Assembly: GCA_021806765.1 (NCBI GenBank)
Contig: JAJZQR010000020.1
Location: 1-33,062, forward strand
Length of the DNA: 33,062 nucleotides
Origin: Chloroflexota bacterium
Lineage (GTDB): Bacteria > Chloroflexota > UBA6077
Direction: 5' to 3'
Shown: piece after piece, positions 23,733-30,784 of the stretch
How positions within the stretch are numbered: position 1 is the first letter of the stretch
Layout: each line of letters begins with the position of its first letter
Notes under the pieces: generated by a model
Told to the model about the DNA's origin: nothing
The model's database searches: none
What the model saw: only the letters and a program-made list of their open reading frames with translations
Position numbers and translations under genes: made by a program

Positions 23733-24662
23733 ATGCCAAAGAACCCCACCAAGGAGATGAAGGTGCTCACTTCTGCTGAGGTAAAGGGCGTCATTGCCGC
23801 CATCGTCACCCCCTTCGATGCCAACGGCCAGGTCAACCCTCCGGCCATCGAGACCATCGTGGAGTACCTGGTATCCAACGGCGTCCATGCCATCATGACC
23901 ACCGGGGGCACCGGCGAGTTCCCCATGATGTTGCGGGAAGAGAGGAAGTACGTCACCCAGCTCGTCGCCGAGCAGGTCAACCAGCGGATCCCGGTCATCG
24001 CCGGCACTGCCTCCTGCAGCACTCAGGAGAGTCTCCTGCTGATGGAGGACGCGGCTGAGGCCGGAGCCGATGCGGCCATCGTCGTCGCGCCTTACTACTT
24101 CAAGCTGCCCGAGGACACCCTCTACCGGTACTACGTGGAGCTGGGTGATCGGGGGGCTTTGCCCGTCGTCCTCTATAACAACCCGCTCTACACAGGGAAC
24201 AACCTCTCCCCGACCACCATGGCGAAGCTGGCCAACCACCAGAGGATCATCGGCGTGAAGCAGTCCAACTCCAACATGGGTGAGCTGGTGGAGTTGGTCC
24301 GGCTGTCCGGCGGCAAAATGGCCGTCACCACCGGCATAGACAGCCAGTTCTACCCCGCTCTCTGCATTGGCGCTACCGGCGTCTTCTCCACCGCTGCCTC
24401 GGTGATACCGAAGCAGATGGTGGAGGTGTACGATCTCTTCCAGCAGGGCCAGCGCGACGAGGCCCTGGCACTCCACATGAAGCTGCAGACCCTGAACCGC
24501 TTCCTGGAGTACGATCCCGGTTATGTGGCCCCTGCCAAGGAGGCCCTCATCATGATGGGCTACCCGGCCGGACCGGTACGCCAGCCCCAGCCCGACCTCA
24601 CTCCGGAGGAGCGGAAGGGGCTGCGTCAGGCACTGGAAGAGCTGGGGCTGATCAAAGCATAG
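23733..24662 (+). CDS. Dihydrodipicolinate synthase family (DapA-type) aldolase/lyase
   Basis: The 309-residue TIM-barrel protein has TTGGTGEFPMM (56-66), the catalytic Tyr148 in VLYNNPLYTG and the Schiff-base Lys176 in IIGVKQSNSN. The family includes DapA, N-acetylneuraminate lyase and several oxo-acid aldolases. The pyruvate-binding motif is GGTGE rather than GTTGE and the gene is paired with an Ldh2-type oxidoreductase instead of lysine genes, so a catabolic aldolase is as likely as DapA. The start is uncertain: ATG 23733 lies only 12 nt after the predicted start site with no ribosome binding site, whereas GTG 23763 has AAGGAG at a 6-nt spacing and may be the true start. Confidence 0.9.
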   Translation: MPKNPTKEMKVLTSAEVKGVIAAIVTPFDANGQVNPPAIETIVEYLVSNGVHAIMTTGGTGEFPMMLREERKYVTQLVAEQVNQRIPVIAGTASCSTQESLLLMEDAAEAGADAAIVVAPYYFKLPEDTLYRYYVELGDRGALPVVLYNNPLYTGNNLSPTTMAKLANHQRIIGVKQSNSNMGELVELVRLSGGKMAVTTGIDSQFYPALCIGATGVFSTAASVIPKQMVEVYDLFQQGQRDEALALHMKLQTLNRFLEYDPGYVAPAKEALIMMGYPAGPVRQPQPDLTPEERKGLRQALEELGLIKA

Positions 24663-24687
24663 GCAACATCGAGATGGAGAGGCTTAG

Positions 24688-25755
24688 ATGGCTGAGGAAG
24701 CAGCGGGACCCACCAGGGTGATGGCTAGCCCCGAACAGCTGAAGGAGTTCTGCCACCGGGTGCTGCAGCAGTTGGGTGTGCCCGACGAGGAGGCCGAGAT
24801 CACGGCCGACACCCTGGTAACAGCAAACCTGCGTGGCGTGGACACCCACGGCGTCATGCGAATGACCTACTACACGGCGAAGCTGAGGTCGGGCGTAATC
24901 AAGGCAAAGGTCGACCTGACACCGGTGAAGGAGACGGCCGCCACGGCCCTGCTGGACGGCCACGATGGGATCGGCCAGGTGATCAGCCATCGAGCCATGG
25001 AGACCGCCATCAGGAAGGCCCGGGAGGCGGGAATAGCCTACGTGTCGGTGAGAAACAGCAACCACCTGGGCGCCTGCGCCTACTACTCCATGATGGCCCT
25101 GCCCCACGATATGATCGGCTTCGTCTTCACCAACGCCTCCCCTCGACTTGCCCCCACTGGCGGCACCGAACGGCTCTTCGGCAACAACCCGTGGTCCATC
25201 GCCGTGCCGGCGGGCCGCCGCCTCCCGGTGGTGCTGGATATGGCCAACAGCGTGGTGGCAGCCGGCAAGATCCGCGTCCAACAGAAGGATGGGAAGCCTA
25301 TTCCCGAGGGCTGGGCGCTGGACGCGGACGGGGTCCCCACCACCGACCCGGAGAAGGCCCTCAAGGGGATCCTGCTGGCCATAGGTGGCTACAAGGGTTA
25401 CGGTATCACCCTGATGGTGGACCTGTTGACGGGCGTCCTGGCCGACTCCGCCTACGGCCCGAGGGTCAAAGGGATGGAGGCCGAGAACGAGGTGGCCCAC
25501 GTGGCCCACTCCTTCATGACCCTGAACCTGGCGGCCTTCGACGACGTGGCGTCCTTCAAGGCCCGGATGGACTCCTACATCGAGGAGATCAAGGGCTCCA
25601 GGAAGGCGAAGGGGAGCGACGTGATCTACTTGCCGGGCGAGCTGGAGTTCCTGCGGGAGCGGGAGCGGCGGGAGAAGGGGATACCCCTCCAGGCCAAGGT
25701 AGCCGAGGAGCTACGAGCCATCGGGCGAGAGTACGGGGTGCCCCTGGATCTGTAG
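24688..25755 (+). CDS. Malate/L-lactate dehydrogenase family (Ldh2-type) oxidoreductase
   Basis: The 355-residue protein belongs to the NAD(P)-dependent Ldh_2 fold, unrelated to ordinary lactate dehydrogenases. Catalytic His54 is in RGVDTHGVMR, NSNHLGACAYY is at 123-133, and RLAPTGGTERLFGNNPWSIA and GYKGYGITLMVDLLTGVL follow. Members reduce or oxidise 2-oxo/2-hydroxy acids, ureidoglycolate or cyclic imino acids such as piperideine-2-carboxylate. GGAGAGG precedes the ATG, 25 bases after the aldolase gene. An aldolase giving an oxo acid plus this reductase is a sensible two-step pathway, but the substrate is not readable. The C-terminus is highly charged. Confidence 0.92.
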   Translation: MAEEAAGPTRVMASPEQLKEFCHRVLQQLGVPDEEAEITADTLVTANLRGVDTHGVMRMTYYTAKLRSGVIKAKVDLTPVKETAATALLDGHDGIGQVISHRAMETAIRKAREAGIAYVSVRNSNHLGACAYYSMMALPHDMIGFVFTNASPRLAPTGGTERLFGNNPWSIAVPAGRRLPVVLDMANSVVAAGKIRVQQKDGKPIPEGWALDADGVPTTDPEKALKGILLAIGGYKGYGITLMVDLLTGVLADSAYGPRVKGMEAENEVAHVAHSFMTLNLAAFDDVASFKARMDSYIEEIKGSRKAKGSDVIYLPGELEFLRERERREKGIPLQAKVAEELRAIGREYGVPLDL

Positions 25756-25760
25756 GAACT

Positions 25761-26228
25761 ATGGACCGATTCCTGCAGAGCCCTGATGAACGATCCCAGT
25801 CATCCGAGCGGAGGCCTGCTTCCTTGGCAAAGAAGGTGCTGATAGTGGAGGATGAGCCGGAGATCCAAGAGGTGGAACGCATGGTGGTGGAGGATCTGCT
25901 GGGCTGCGAGGTGACCCTGGCCTCTACGGGAGAGGAAGCCCTGGAAAAGGTGGCCGAGGAACCCCCGGACCTGGTAGTGCTGGATCTGATATTGCCCGGC
26001 ATCGACGGGTTCGCGGTGGCGTCCCGCATGCGGTCCCTGCAGAGCTTCAACGGCACTCCCATTCTCGCCCTCAGCGGCCTCACCAGGGGCGAAGACAAGG
26101 AGAGAGCGCGAGCCGCCGGCTGCAACGACGTGCTGGACAAGCCCTTCGACCTGGATGCCTTGATGAACAAGATCGAGGGGCTAGTGGGCTCCTGCTCGCC
26201 GGCCCGATCGCCGACCAACAGCGATTGA
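25761..26228 (+). CDS. Single-domain response regulator (CheY-like receiver)
   Basis: The 155-residue protein is one receiver domain with short tails. The acidic pocket is E30-D31 (VLIVEDEPEI), the phospho-acceptor is D75 (LVVLDLILPGIDG), the switch Ser is S105 (ILALSG) and the conserved Lys is K127 (LDKPFD). There is no output domain, so it passes phosphate or works by protein contact. No histidine kinase is in the window. ATG at 25761 follows AGGA and lies 5 bases after the Ldh2-type gene; an alternative start nearer KKVLIVED would remove a 22-residue Ser/Arg-rich N-terminus. Its stop codon lies inside the -35 box of the rsfS promoter. Confidence 0.9.
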   Translation: MDRFLQSPDERSQSSERRPASLAKKVLIVEDEPEIQEVERMVVEDLLGCEVTLASTGEEALEKVAEEPPDLVVLDLILPGIDGFAVASRMRSLQSFNGTPILALSGLTRGEDKERARAAGCNDVLDKPFDLDALMNKIEGLVGSCSPARSPTNSD

Positions 26229-26253
26229 GCGGGCGCCGGTCCAATGGTATAAT
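26225..26253 (+). promoter_or_regulatory. Promoter of rsfS
   Basis: TTGAGC (26225-26230) and a perfect TATAAT (26248-26253) are separated by 17 bp, and TGG precedes the -10 box (extended element). The start site would be near 26260. The -35 box overlaps the TGA stop of the response regulator gene. Confidence 0.75.
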
Positions 26254-26266
26254 CCTAACCCAGGCA

Positions 26267-26641
26267 ATGAACCTGAAAGAGGAGGATGGTCGACTGGAAC
26301 CCCAAGCGCTGGCCAGAAGGATCGTCGACGTCGCTTCCGAAAAGCAGGCCGTCGACGTGGTCATGCTCGATCTCCGCGACGTCTCACTCATCGCCGACTA
26401 TTTCGTCATCTGCAGCGGCACCAGCGAGCGACAGATCAAGTCCATAAGCGACGACATCGTCGAGACTCTGGCGCGGGAAGAGAGAGTCAAGCCCCTTCAA
26501 AAGGAGGGTCGCACCGACTCGGGATGGGTGCTGCTGGATTACGGCAGCGTGGTAGTGCACATCTTCTCGCCCGAAGCCCGCGACTTCTATCGCCTGGAGA
26601 GGATCTGGTCCCAGGCAGTGCCGGTGCTGCGCATCGCGTAG
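26267..26641 (+). CDS. rsfS: Ribosomal silencing factor RsfS
   Basis: This 124-residue protein matches the RsfS/Iojap family: ARRIVDVASEKQAVDVVMLD, LRDVSLIADYFVICSGTSER, QIKSISDDIVETL, DSGWVLLDYGSVVVHIFSPE and ARDFYRLERIW. RsfS binds uL14 of the large ribosomal subunit and blocks joining with the small subunit under starvation. The frame is open from TTG 26225, but that TTG is the promoter's -35 box, so ATG 26267, only about 7 nt after the predicted start site, is preferred. This would be a nearly leaderless mRNA. It has no partner genes in the immediate operon apart from a short membrane protein downstream. Confidence 0.93.
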   Translation: MNLKEEDGRLEPQALARRIVDVASEKQAVDVVMLDLRDVSLIADYFVICSGTSERQIKSISDDIVETLAREERVKPLQKEGRTDSGWVLLDYGSVVVHIFSPEARDFYRLERIWSQAVPVLRIA

Positions 26642-26644
26642 CAA

Positions 26645-26704
26645 GCCGTCAGCCATCCCCGAGACCAAGGGCTGGCGCTGATCGCTGACTGCTGAAAGCT
26701 TGAT
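26645..26704. repeat. Inverted heptamer array between rsfS and the small membrane protein gene
   Basis: GCCGTCAGCCATCC (26645-26658) is in one orientation and GCTGATC, GCTGACT, GCTGAAA and GCTTGAT (starting at 26677, 26684, 26691 and 26698) in the other, with 7-bp spacing. The complement reads TCAGCNN, like the array at 611-631. It ends one base before the AAGGAG ribosome binding site of the next gene. Confidence 0.7.
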
Positions 26705-26719
26705 AAGGAGAGACGCTCA

Positions 26720-26902
26720 GTGAGGAACAGGCGAAGCCCCCTGTTTGGGCTTGGATTGGGCATAGGGATCGCGCTGGGGTTTCTCGCCGGGTCCATCGTG
26801 GCTGCACGCGTCGGCAACGATGCCGGCGAAGCCGTCAGATCGATGGCCGACAGAATGCTGCGGCGAAGGGAGCGGGTGCGGTTCGAGGCGCTGCTGCAGT
26901 AG
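26720..26902 (+). CDS. Small membrane protein, YtxH-like
   Basis: This 60-residue product starts at GTG 26720 behind AAGGAG. A glycine-rich hydrophobic segment (LFGLGLGIGIALGFLAGSIVAA, residues 8-29) is followed by an amphipathic, Arg-rich tail (MADRMLRRRERVRF). The layout fits YtxH-like or other gas-vesicle/stress-associated small proteins, but no motif fixes the family. The TAG stop is part of the palindromic repeat that follows, so the C-terminus was set by that repeat. Confidence 0.65.
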   Translation: MRNRRSPLFGLGLGIGIALGFLAGSIVAARVGNDAGEAVRSMADRMLRRRERVRFEALLQ

Positions 26903-26925
26903 GGGCGCCTGCGATACGCCCCTAC
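26899..26925. repeat. Palindromic repeat GTAGGGGCG...CGCCCCTAC (also convergent terminator candidate)
   Basis: GTAGGGGCG (26899-26907) and CGCCCCTAC (26917-26925) are perfect inverted arms around a 9-nt centre. The left arm supplies the TAG stop of the small membrane protein. It lies between convergent genes (stop of ndk at 26945) and could end both transcripts. TGCGATACGCCCCTACT is shared exactly with the copy ending at 32358. Confidence 0.8.
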
Positions 26926-26944
26926 TGCCTCTACAGAAGAGCCC

Positions 26945-27394
26945 CTACTCCGAGATCCACCTGTCGGTGTCCCGGCCCCAATCCACCAACTCCTCTTCCT
27001 TGAACCAGAGGGCAATCTCCGACCTGGCCGTCTCCTGAGAGTCGGAGGCGTGGATCAGGTTGCGCCCAATCTCCATCGCCAGGTCGCCCCGAATGCTGCC
27101 GGGCGCTGCCTGCACTGGATTGGTAGCTCCCACCGTGCTGCGAACCGCGACCACAGCATCCTTCCCCTCGAACACCGCCACCACCACCGGAGCCGAGGTT
27201 ATGTAGCTGATGAGCGGCTCGAAGAAGGGCTTGCCGGTGTGCACCGCGTAGTGACGGCGGGCCAGATCCTGGCTCACCGACATCATTTTCAGGCCGACCA
27301 ACTTGAGGCCACGGGATTCCAGTCGCTTCAGCACCTCGCCGATGAGACCCCGCTGCACCCCGTCAGGCTTCACGATTACCAGAGTCCGTTCCAT
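26945..27394 (-). CDS. ndk: Nucleoside diphosphate kinase
   Basis: The 149-residue protein starts MERTLVIVKPDGVQRG with Lys9, and His115 in RNLIHASDS is the phosphorylated residue. GATNPVQAAPGSIRGD (89-104) is the family substrate loop. It transfers phosphate from ATP to other (d)NDPs through phosphohistidine and keeps nucleotide pools balanced. AAGGAG precedes ATG 27394; the frame is open 5 codons further up but that region belongs to the upstream TPR gene. The last 32 bases of the TPR gene overlap ndk, so the two are one operon. The stop is followed by the palindromic repeat above. Confidence 0.96.
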   Translation of the reverse strand: MERTLVIVKPDGVQRGLIGEVLKRLESRGLKLVGLKMMSVSQDLARRHYAVHTGKPFFEPLISYITSAPVVVAVFEGKDAVVAVRSTVGATNPVQAAPGSIRGDLAMEIGRNLIHASDSQETARSEIALWFKEEELVDWGRDTDRWISE

Positions 27395-28490
27395 CTTGCT
27401 CCTTCTCAACCGTCAATCTCTTCTCTCCCGACCCTCTTCGGTCCGACGGAGAGGTCTGCCGGAGACCGTGCAAAACCACCAGGTACTGTTCCATGGCCTG
27501 AAGAAACTGCCCCGCAGCCGCCAGGCTGTCTCCCTTCAACCAACGAGCCAGAACGGCTCGATCCGCCATAGGGAGGAATGGCCCCTTTCCTCTCACCCAC
27601 TCGCCATCGAGTTCAACCTCCGGCAGGGTGAAAGGCTCGACCTCCGCCTCTTCTTCCCAGTCCTCCTCGAGATCCTCCGGAGCCAACGTCTGGACCCGCG
27701 CCACCGGCGCCGGCACCATTTGAAGCTCCGCCTTGGGGATATCGGGATCCACCCCCACTCTGGGGAAGGGAAGCCCGGCATCCAGAAAGAGCCGGCGGGC
27801 CACCGAGTTCCCTGGGTCGAACTCGTCCGTCCTGCGCAACAGGAAGAGGGTCTCGCCCTCCCCCCGAGAAAAGGAGGCACCGGCCAGAATGGCCAGCATC
27901 CTCAGACAGTCGGGGTGGGAAACCACCACCCCTGCCGCCACCCGTTCCGCCTCCTCCCAGCCACCGGAGAGCCAGAGAGCCTGAGCCAGCCCCACCACCA
28001 CCTCCAACCTCTCCGGTGTCTGCCGCAGGGCCTCTTCGAAGAGCGCTACCGCCCGCGCGTACCTCTTCTCCTGGAGAAAGCGGCGAGCCATGGCATGTTG
28101 GGTGGACCCGGGATCCACCGGCCTGGTATGGCTCGACAGGGAGTGGAGACGGCCGATCTCCGCGGCCACCTGGGAATTGGAGCTATCCAGGTCAAAAGCC
28201 CGCTCGAACTGCTCGAGAGCCCCATCCGGATCGCCCTCTTCTTCGGCCAGCAGTGCCAGACCCGAGCGCGCCACAACACTCTCCGGATCGACCTCCAGCA
28301 CCCTATCGAAAGACTCCCGAGCCTCCGCCCTACGGCCACAAGCCACGTGGATCTGACCCAGCAGCCGCACGGCTTCCAGATCGCTCGGGAAATGCCGGTG
28401 GATCAACGCTATCAGGGAGAGGGCTCGCTGGTAGTCACCCTCGGCGACCGCGGCCCTCGCCTGGTCGCGCACGCTCTGAAGGGTAGCCAT
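27363..28490 (-). CDS. Tetratricopeptide repeat protein
   Basis: This 375-residue protein is made of helical TPR-like repeats over residues 1-220: ARAAVAEGDYQRALSLIALI, ACGRRAEARESFDRVLEVDP, AEEEGDPDGALEQFERAFDL, LQEKRYARAVALFEEALRQ and LSGGWEEAERVAAGV. A long acidic linker near residue 270 (LEEDWEEEAEVEPF) precedes a final helical part (LARWLKGDSLAAAGQFLQAM). No signal peptide or membrane segment is seen. TPRs mediate protein contacts; the partner is unknown. ATG 28490 (GGAG upstream) is chosen over GTG 28514, which would sit 8 nt after the predicted promoter start. Confidence 0.85.
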   Translation of the reverse strand: MATLQSVRDQARAAVAEGDYQRALSLIALIHRHFPSDLEAVRLLGQIHVACGRRAEARESFDRVLEVDPESVVARSGLALLAEEEGDPDGALEQFERAFDLDSSNSQVAAEIGRLHSLSSHTRPVDPGSTQHAMARRFLQEKRYARAVALFEEALRQTPERLEVVVGLAQALWLSGGWEEAERVAAGVVVSHPDCLRMLAILAGASFSRGEGETLFLLRRTDEFDPGNSVARRLFLDAGLPFPRVGVDPDIPKAELQMVPAPVARVQTLAPEDLEEDWEEEAEVEPFTLPEVELDGEWVRGKGPFLPMADRAVLARWLKGDSLAAAGQFLQAMEQYLVVLHGLRQTSPSDRRGSGEKRLTVEKEQDGTDSGNREA

Positions 28491-28528
28491 CCTGTCGGCT
28501 CCGGAATCGGACACTCTTAGGCCGCAAC

Positions 28529-28534
28529 ATTATA
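28529..28534 (-). promoter_or_regulatory. -10 box of the TPR-ndk operon
   Basis: The complement carries a perfect TATAAT at 28529-28534, placing the start site near 28522 and the TPR ATG about 32 nt later. No clear -35 box was found. The site lies in the divergent gap between the TPR gene and the methyltransferase gene. Confidence 0.55.
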
Positions 28535-28648
28535 GCCTGGCAGCCTTCTCGCAGAACAGCAGGTCAGCCCCCTGCGAAACCCGACGTTGTGGTAGCATAC
28601 CGCTGCCTCGCCCCGGATGAGGACATGACTCCCACCACGAGGAGCCCG

Positions 28649-29302
28649 ATGGCAGAACCAGGGCCCCACTACGACGAATCGTACTACCGCAGCCGAGAGG
28701 TGTGGCCGGACTTCCGGCTCGAGATGGAGACCCTCCTGGGGTTGGCTCGCCTGTCTCCCCGGAGCGCGGTGCTGGAGCTGGGCTGCGGCGGGGGAGAGCT
28801 GCTGAGTCACCTGGAGCGGCGAACTCGGCTGGCGGTGGGAGTGGACCTTTCCCCCCAGGGGCTGCGGCTGGCCCACCGGGGTGACCGGGTATCCGTGCTG
28901 GGCGCTCGGGTGGAGTCTCTACCCTTCAGGTCTGAGTCCTTCGATGCGGTAGTGGCCCAGCACCTGGTGGAGCATCTGCCACAGCCGGTGGAGGCGATGG
29001 GGGAATGGCGCCGGGTGCTGCGCCCCGGAGGGATCCTGGCGTTGGTGACCCCCAACGCCACCTACCCGGACCCCGCCCTCTTCTACGATCCGACCCACGT
29101 CCAGCTCTTCTCCCGGGAAAGCCTGCGCTCCACCCTGGAGGAGGCGGGTTTCCGGGTGATCCACGAATCCACCCTCTTCCCCTACCTGGGTCGCGGACGG
29201 ATCGGTCGGTCGGCAAGCATCCGCCTCGCACCCCTGGCCTCCCACCTGCCGAGCCTCGCTCTTACCGGACGCTCCCTGGTAGCGGCGGCAGTCGCGCTGT
29301 AG
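28649..29302 (+). CDS. Class I SAM-dependent methyltransferase
   Basis: The 217-residue protein has the Methyltransf_11 pattern: motif I VLELGCGGGELL (about 40-51), acidic motif II VGVDLS, motif IV FDAVVAQHLVEHLPQP and motif V EWRRVLRPGGILALVTPN. YDPTHVQLFSRESLRSTLEE then resembles methyltransferases acting on glycans, lipids or tRNA. ATG 28649 has GAGGAG with a 5-nt gap; earlier in-frame starts at 28625 and 28589 lack a good site. It is divergent from the TPR gene and ends 10 bases from the end of the NRAMP gene on the other strand. Substrate unknown. Confidence 0.85.
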   Translation: MAEPGPHYDESYYRSREVWPDFRLEMETLLGLARLSPRSAVLELGCGGGELLSHLERRTRLAVGVDLSPQGLRLAHRGDRVSVLGARVESLPFRSESFDAVVAQHLVEHLPQPVEAMGEWRRVLRPGGILALVTPNATYPDPALFYDPTHVQLFSRESLRSTLEEAGFRVIHESTLFPYLGRGRIGRSASIRLAPLASHLPSLALTGRSLVAAAVAL

Positions 29303-29312
29303 TAACCTGGGG

Positions 29313-30629
29313 TCATCCGCCCCCTATCTGGATCCCCGCGAACCCCAGCAGGGAATTGACCACCATGACGATGGAGAGGAAGGACACCACCACCACGGTG
29401 ACCCACCCCAGAAAGCCGTAGACCGGCCCGTTGGTGTAGTTCCCCATCAGCTCACGGTTGCCCGACAGCCGCACTATGGAGATCAGCACGATGGGGAGCA
29501 GGACGCCATTGATCACCTGGGCCAGGATCAAGAGGGGGATCAGGGGAAGGCCCGGCACCAGGGTGATGGCAGCACCGATGATGATCAAACCGGTGAAGAC
29601 ACCCATGAAGAAAGGGGCCTCCTGAAAGGTCCGCGATACTCCCCTCTCCGAACCTAGCGCCTCGCTGATGGGGTAAGCGGTGGCCAGGGGCAGCACCCCT
29701 GCCGCCAGCAGGGAGGCCCCCAGAAGCCCCAGGGCGAAAACCACCGCGGCCCAGTTCCCCGCCAGGGGCGCCAGCGCCTGAGCCGCGTCCGCCGCCGTTT
29801 GGATCTGGATGCCCTGTGGGAAGAGTGTCGCTGCCGTGGTCACGATGATGAAGAAGGCGAAGAGATTCGAGAGGATCGCCCCCGAGTAGGCATCGACCCG
29901 CTCCCAGCCGTAGTGCTCCAGGTCAACCCCTTTCTCGGCCACCGCCGACTGGGCATAGATCTGCATGTAAGGGGTTATGGTGGTGCCCAGCAGCGCCACC
30001 AGAGTGGTGATGAAGGCAGAGCTGACGGTGATTTGGGGAGATATGACCGCCCTGCCGATCTCGGCCCAGTTGGGATGCACGAGAAAGACGGTGATGGGGT
30101 AGGCCAGGAAGGCCAGGGTCATGACCAGGAACACCTTCTCCACCCGATGGTAGGAGCCCCACACCACCAGCACCCAGATGGCCACTGCTGCGACCGGGAC
30201 CGAGGCGTACTTGGTAACCCCCAGCAACTCCAAGGCGGCAGCGACGCCCGCGAACTCTGACACCACGGTCGCCCCGTTGGCTACCACCAGGGTTATCAGG
30301 GAGATGGCCGTCCAGCGGAGACCGAAGTGCTCGCGGATCAGGGCTGCAAGCCCCTGTCCGGTAACCGCTCCCAGCCGGGTGGACATCTCTTGGACGAGGG
30401 AGAGGCTCACCGTCATCAGGACCAGAGCCCACAGCAGCTGATAGCCGTAGGTGGCGCCAACAGTGGCGTAGGTTGCCACGCCACCCGCGTCGTCCCCGGC
30501 GATGGCAGCGATCAGCCCCGGCCCGATCATCCCCAGGTAGAAGAGCAGTTGCCGCAGCCTGCCCCTTAGCGGACGGCCTAGGGCCCTCTCCGTCTGAGTC
30601 TTGTCCTCCCGATCGCGCTGAGCCGTCAT
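29313..30629 (-). CDS. NRAMP-family transporter with non-canonical metal site (possible Mg2+ transporter)
   Basis: The 438-residue protein has about eleven hydrophobic segments and the NRAMP start region LGMIGPGLIAAIAG. In canonical Mn2+/Fe2+ NRAMPs the first-helix motif is DPGN and the sixth-helix motif is MPH; here they read DDAGG (46-50) and TPY (219-221), with no coordinating Met. Loss of this Met and the D-A-G-G form are features I associate with NRAMP-related magnesium transporters (NRMT). The gene is preceded in the same direction by a MgtE_N-CBS protein, which supports Mg2+. ATG 30629 follows GTGAGG; GTG 30638 is an alternative. Substrate assignment is inference. Confidence 0.85.
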   Translation of the reverse strand: MTAQRDREDKTQTERALGRPLRGRLRQLLFYLGMIGPGLIAAIAGDDAGGVATYATVGATYGYQLLWALVLMTVSLSLVQEMSTRLGAVTGQGLAALIREHFGLRWTAISLITLVVANGATVVSEFAGVAAALELLGVTKYASVPVAAVAIWVLVVWGSYHRVEKVFLVMTLAFLAYPITVFLVHPNWAEIGRAVISPQITVSSAFITTLVALLGTTITPYMQIYAQSAVAEKGVDLEHYGWERVDAYSGAILSNLFAFFIIVTTAATLFPQGIQIQTAADAAQALAPLAGNWAAVVFALGLLGASLLAAGVLPLATAYPISEALGSERGVSRTFQEAPFFMGVFTGLIIIGAAITLVPGLPLIPLLILAQVINGVLLPIVLISIVRLSGNRELMGNYTNGPVYGFLGWVTVVVVSFLSIVMVVNSLLGFAGIQIGGG

Positions 30630-30641
30630 CCGCCTCACACA

Positions 30642-30666
30642 GTAGGGGCGTATGGCATACGCCCCT
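30642..30666. repeat. Palindromic repeat, GTAGGGGCG family (copy 2)
   Basis: AGGGGCGTATG (30644-30654) and CATACGCCCCT (30656-30666) are perfect 11-bp arms around one central base. It lies 12 bases upstream of the NRAMP-like ATG. It shares its arm sequence with the copies at 26899 and 32294. Confidence 0.8.
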
Positions 30667-30691
30667 GGGAAGCCGTTAAGTAGGGATGCCC

Positions 30692-30746
30692 AGAAGGGGC
30701 AGAGCCCCTTCTAGCGGGCGTGAACATGCCCTCTGGCATATTCACG
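30692..30746. other. Two adjacent hairpins between the CBS protein and the transporter genes
   Basis: AGAAGGGGC (30692-30700) and GCCCCTTCT (30704-30712) form a 9-bp stem with a 3-nt loop. CGTGAACATGCC (30719-30730) and GGCATATTCACG (30735-30746) form a 12-bp stem with one mismatch and a 4-nt loop. With copy 2 of the palindrome, three stems occupy the 155-base gap between the two co-directional genes. They could terminate or attenuate the CBS-protein transcript before the transporter, or mark a repeat insertion. Confidence 0.6.
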
Positions 30747-30784
30747 GGGGTGTCCCAGAATTATCAAAGGCTTCTTGAACCTAT

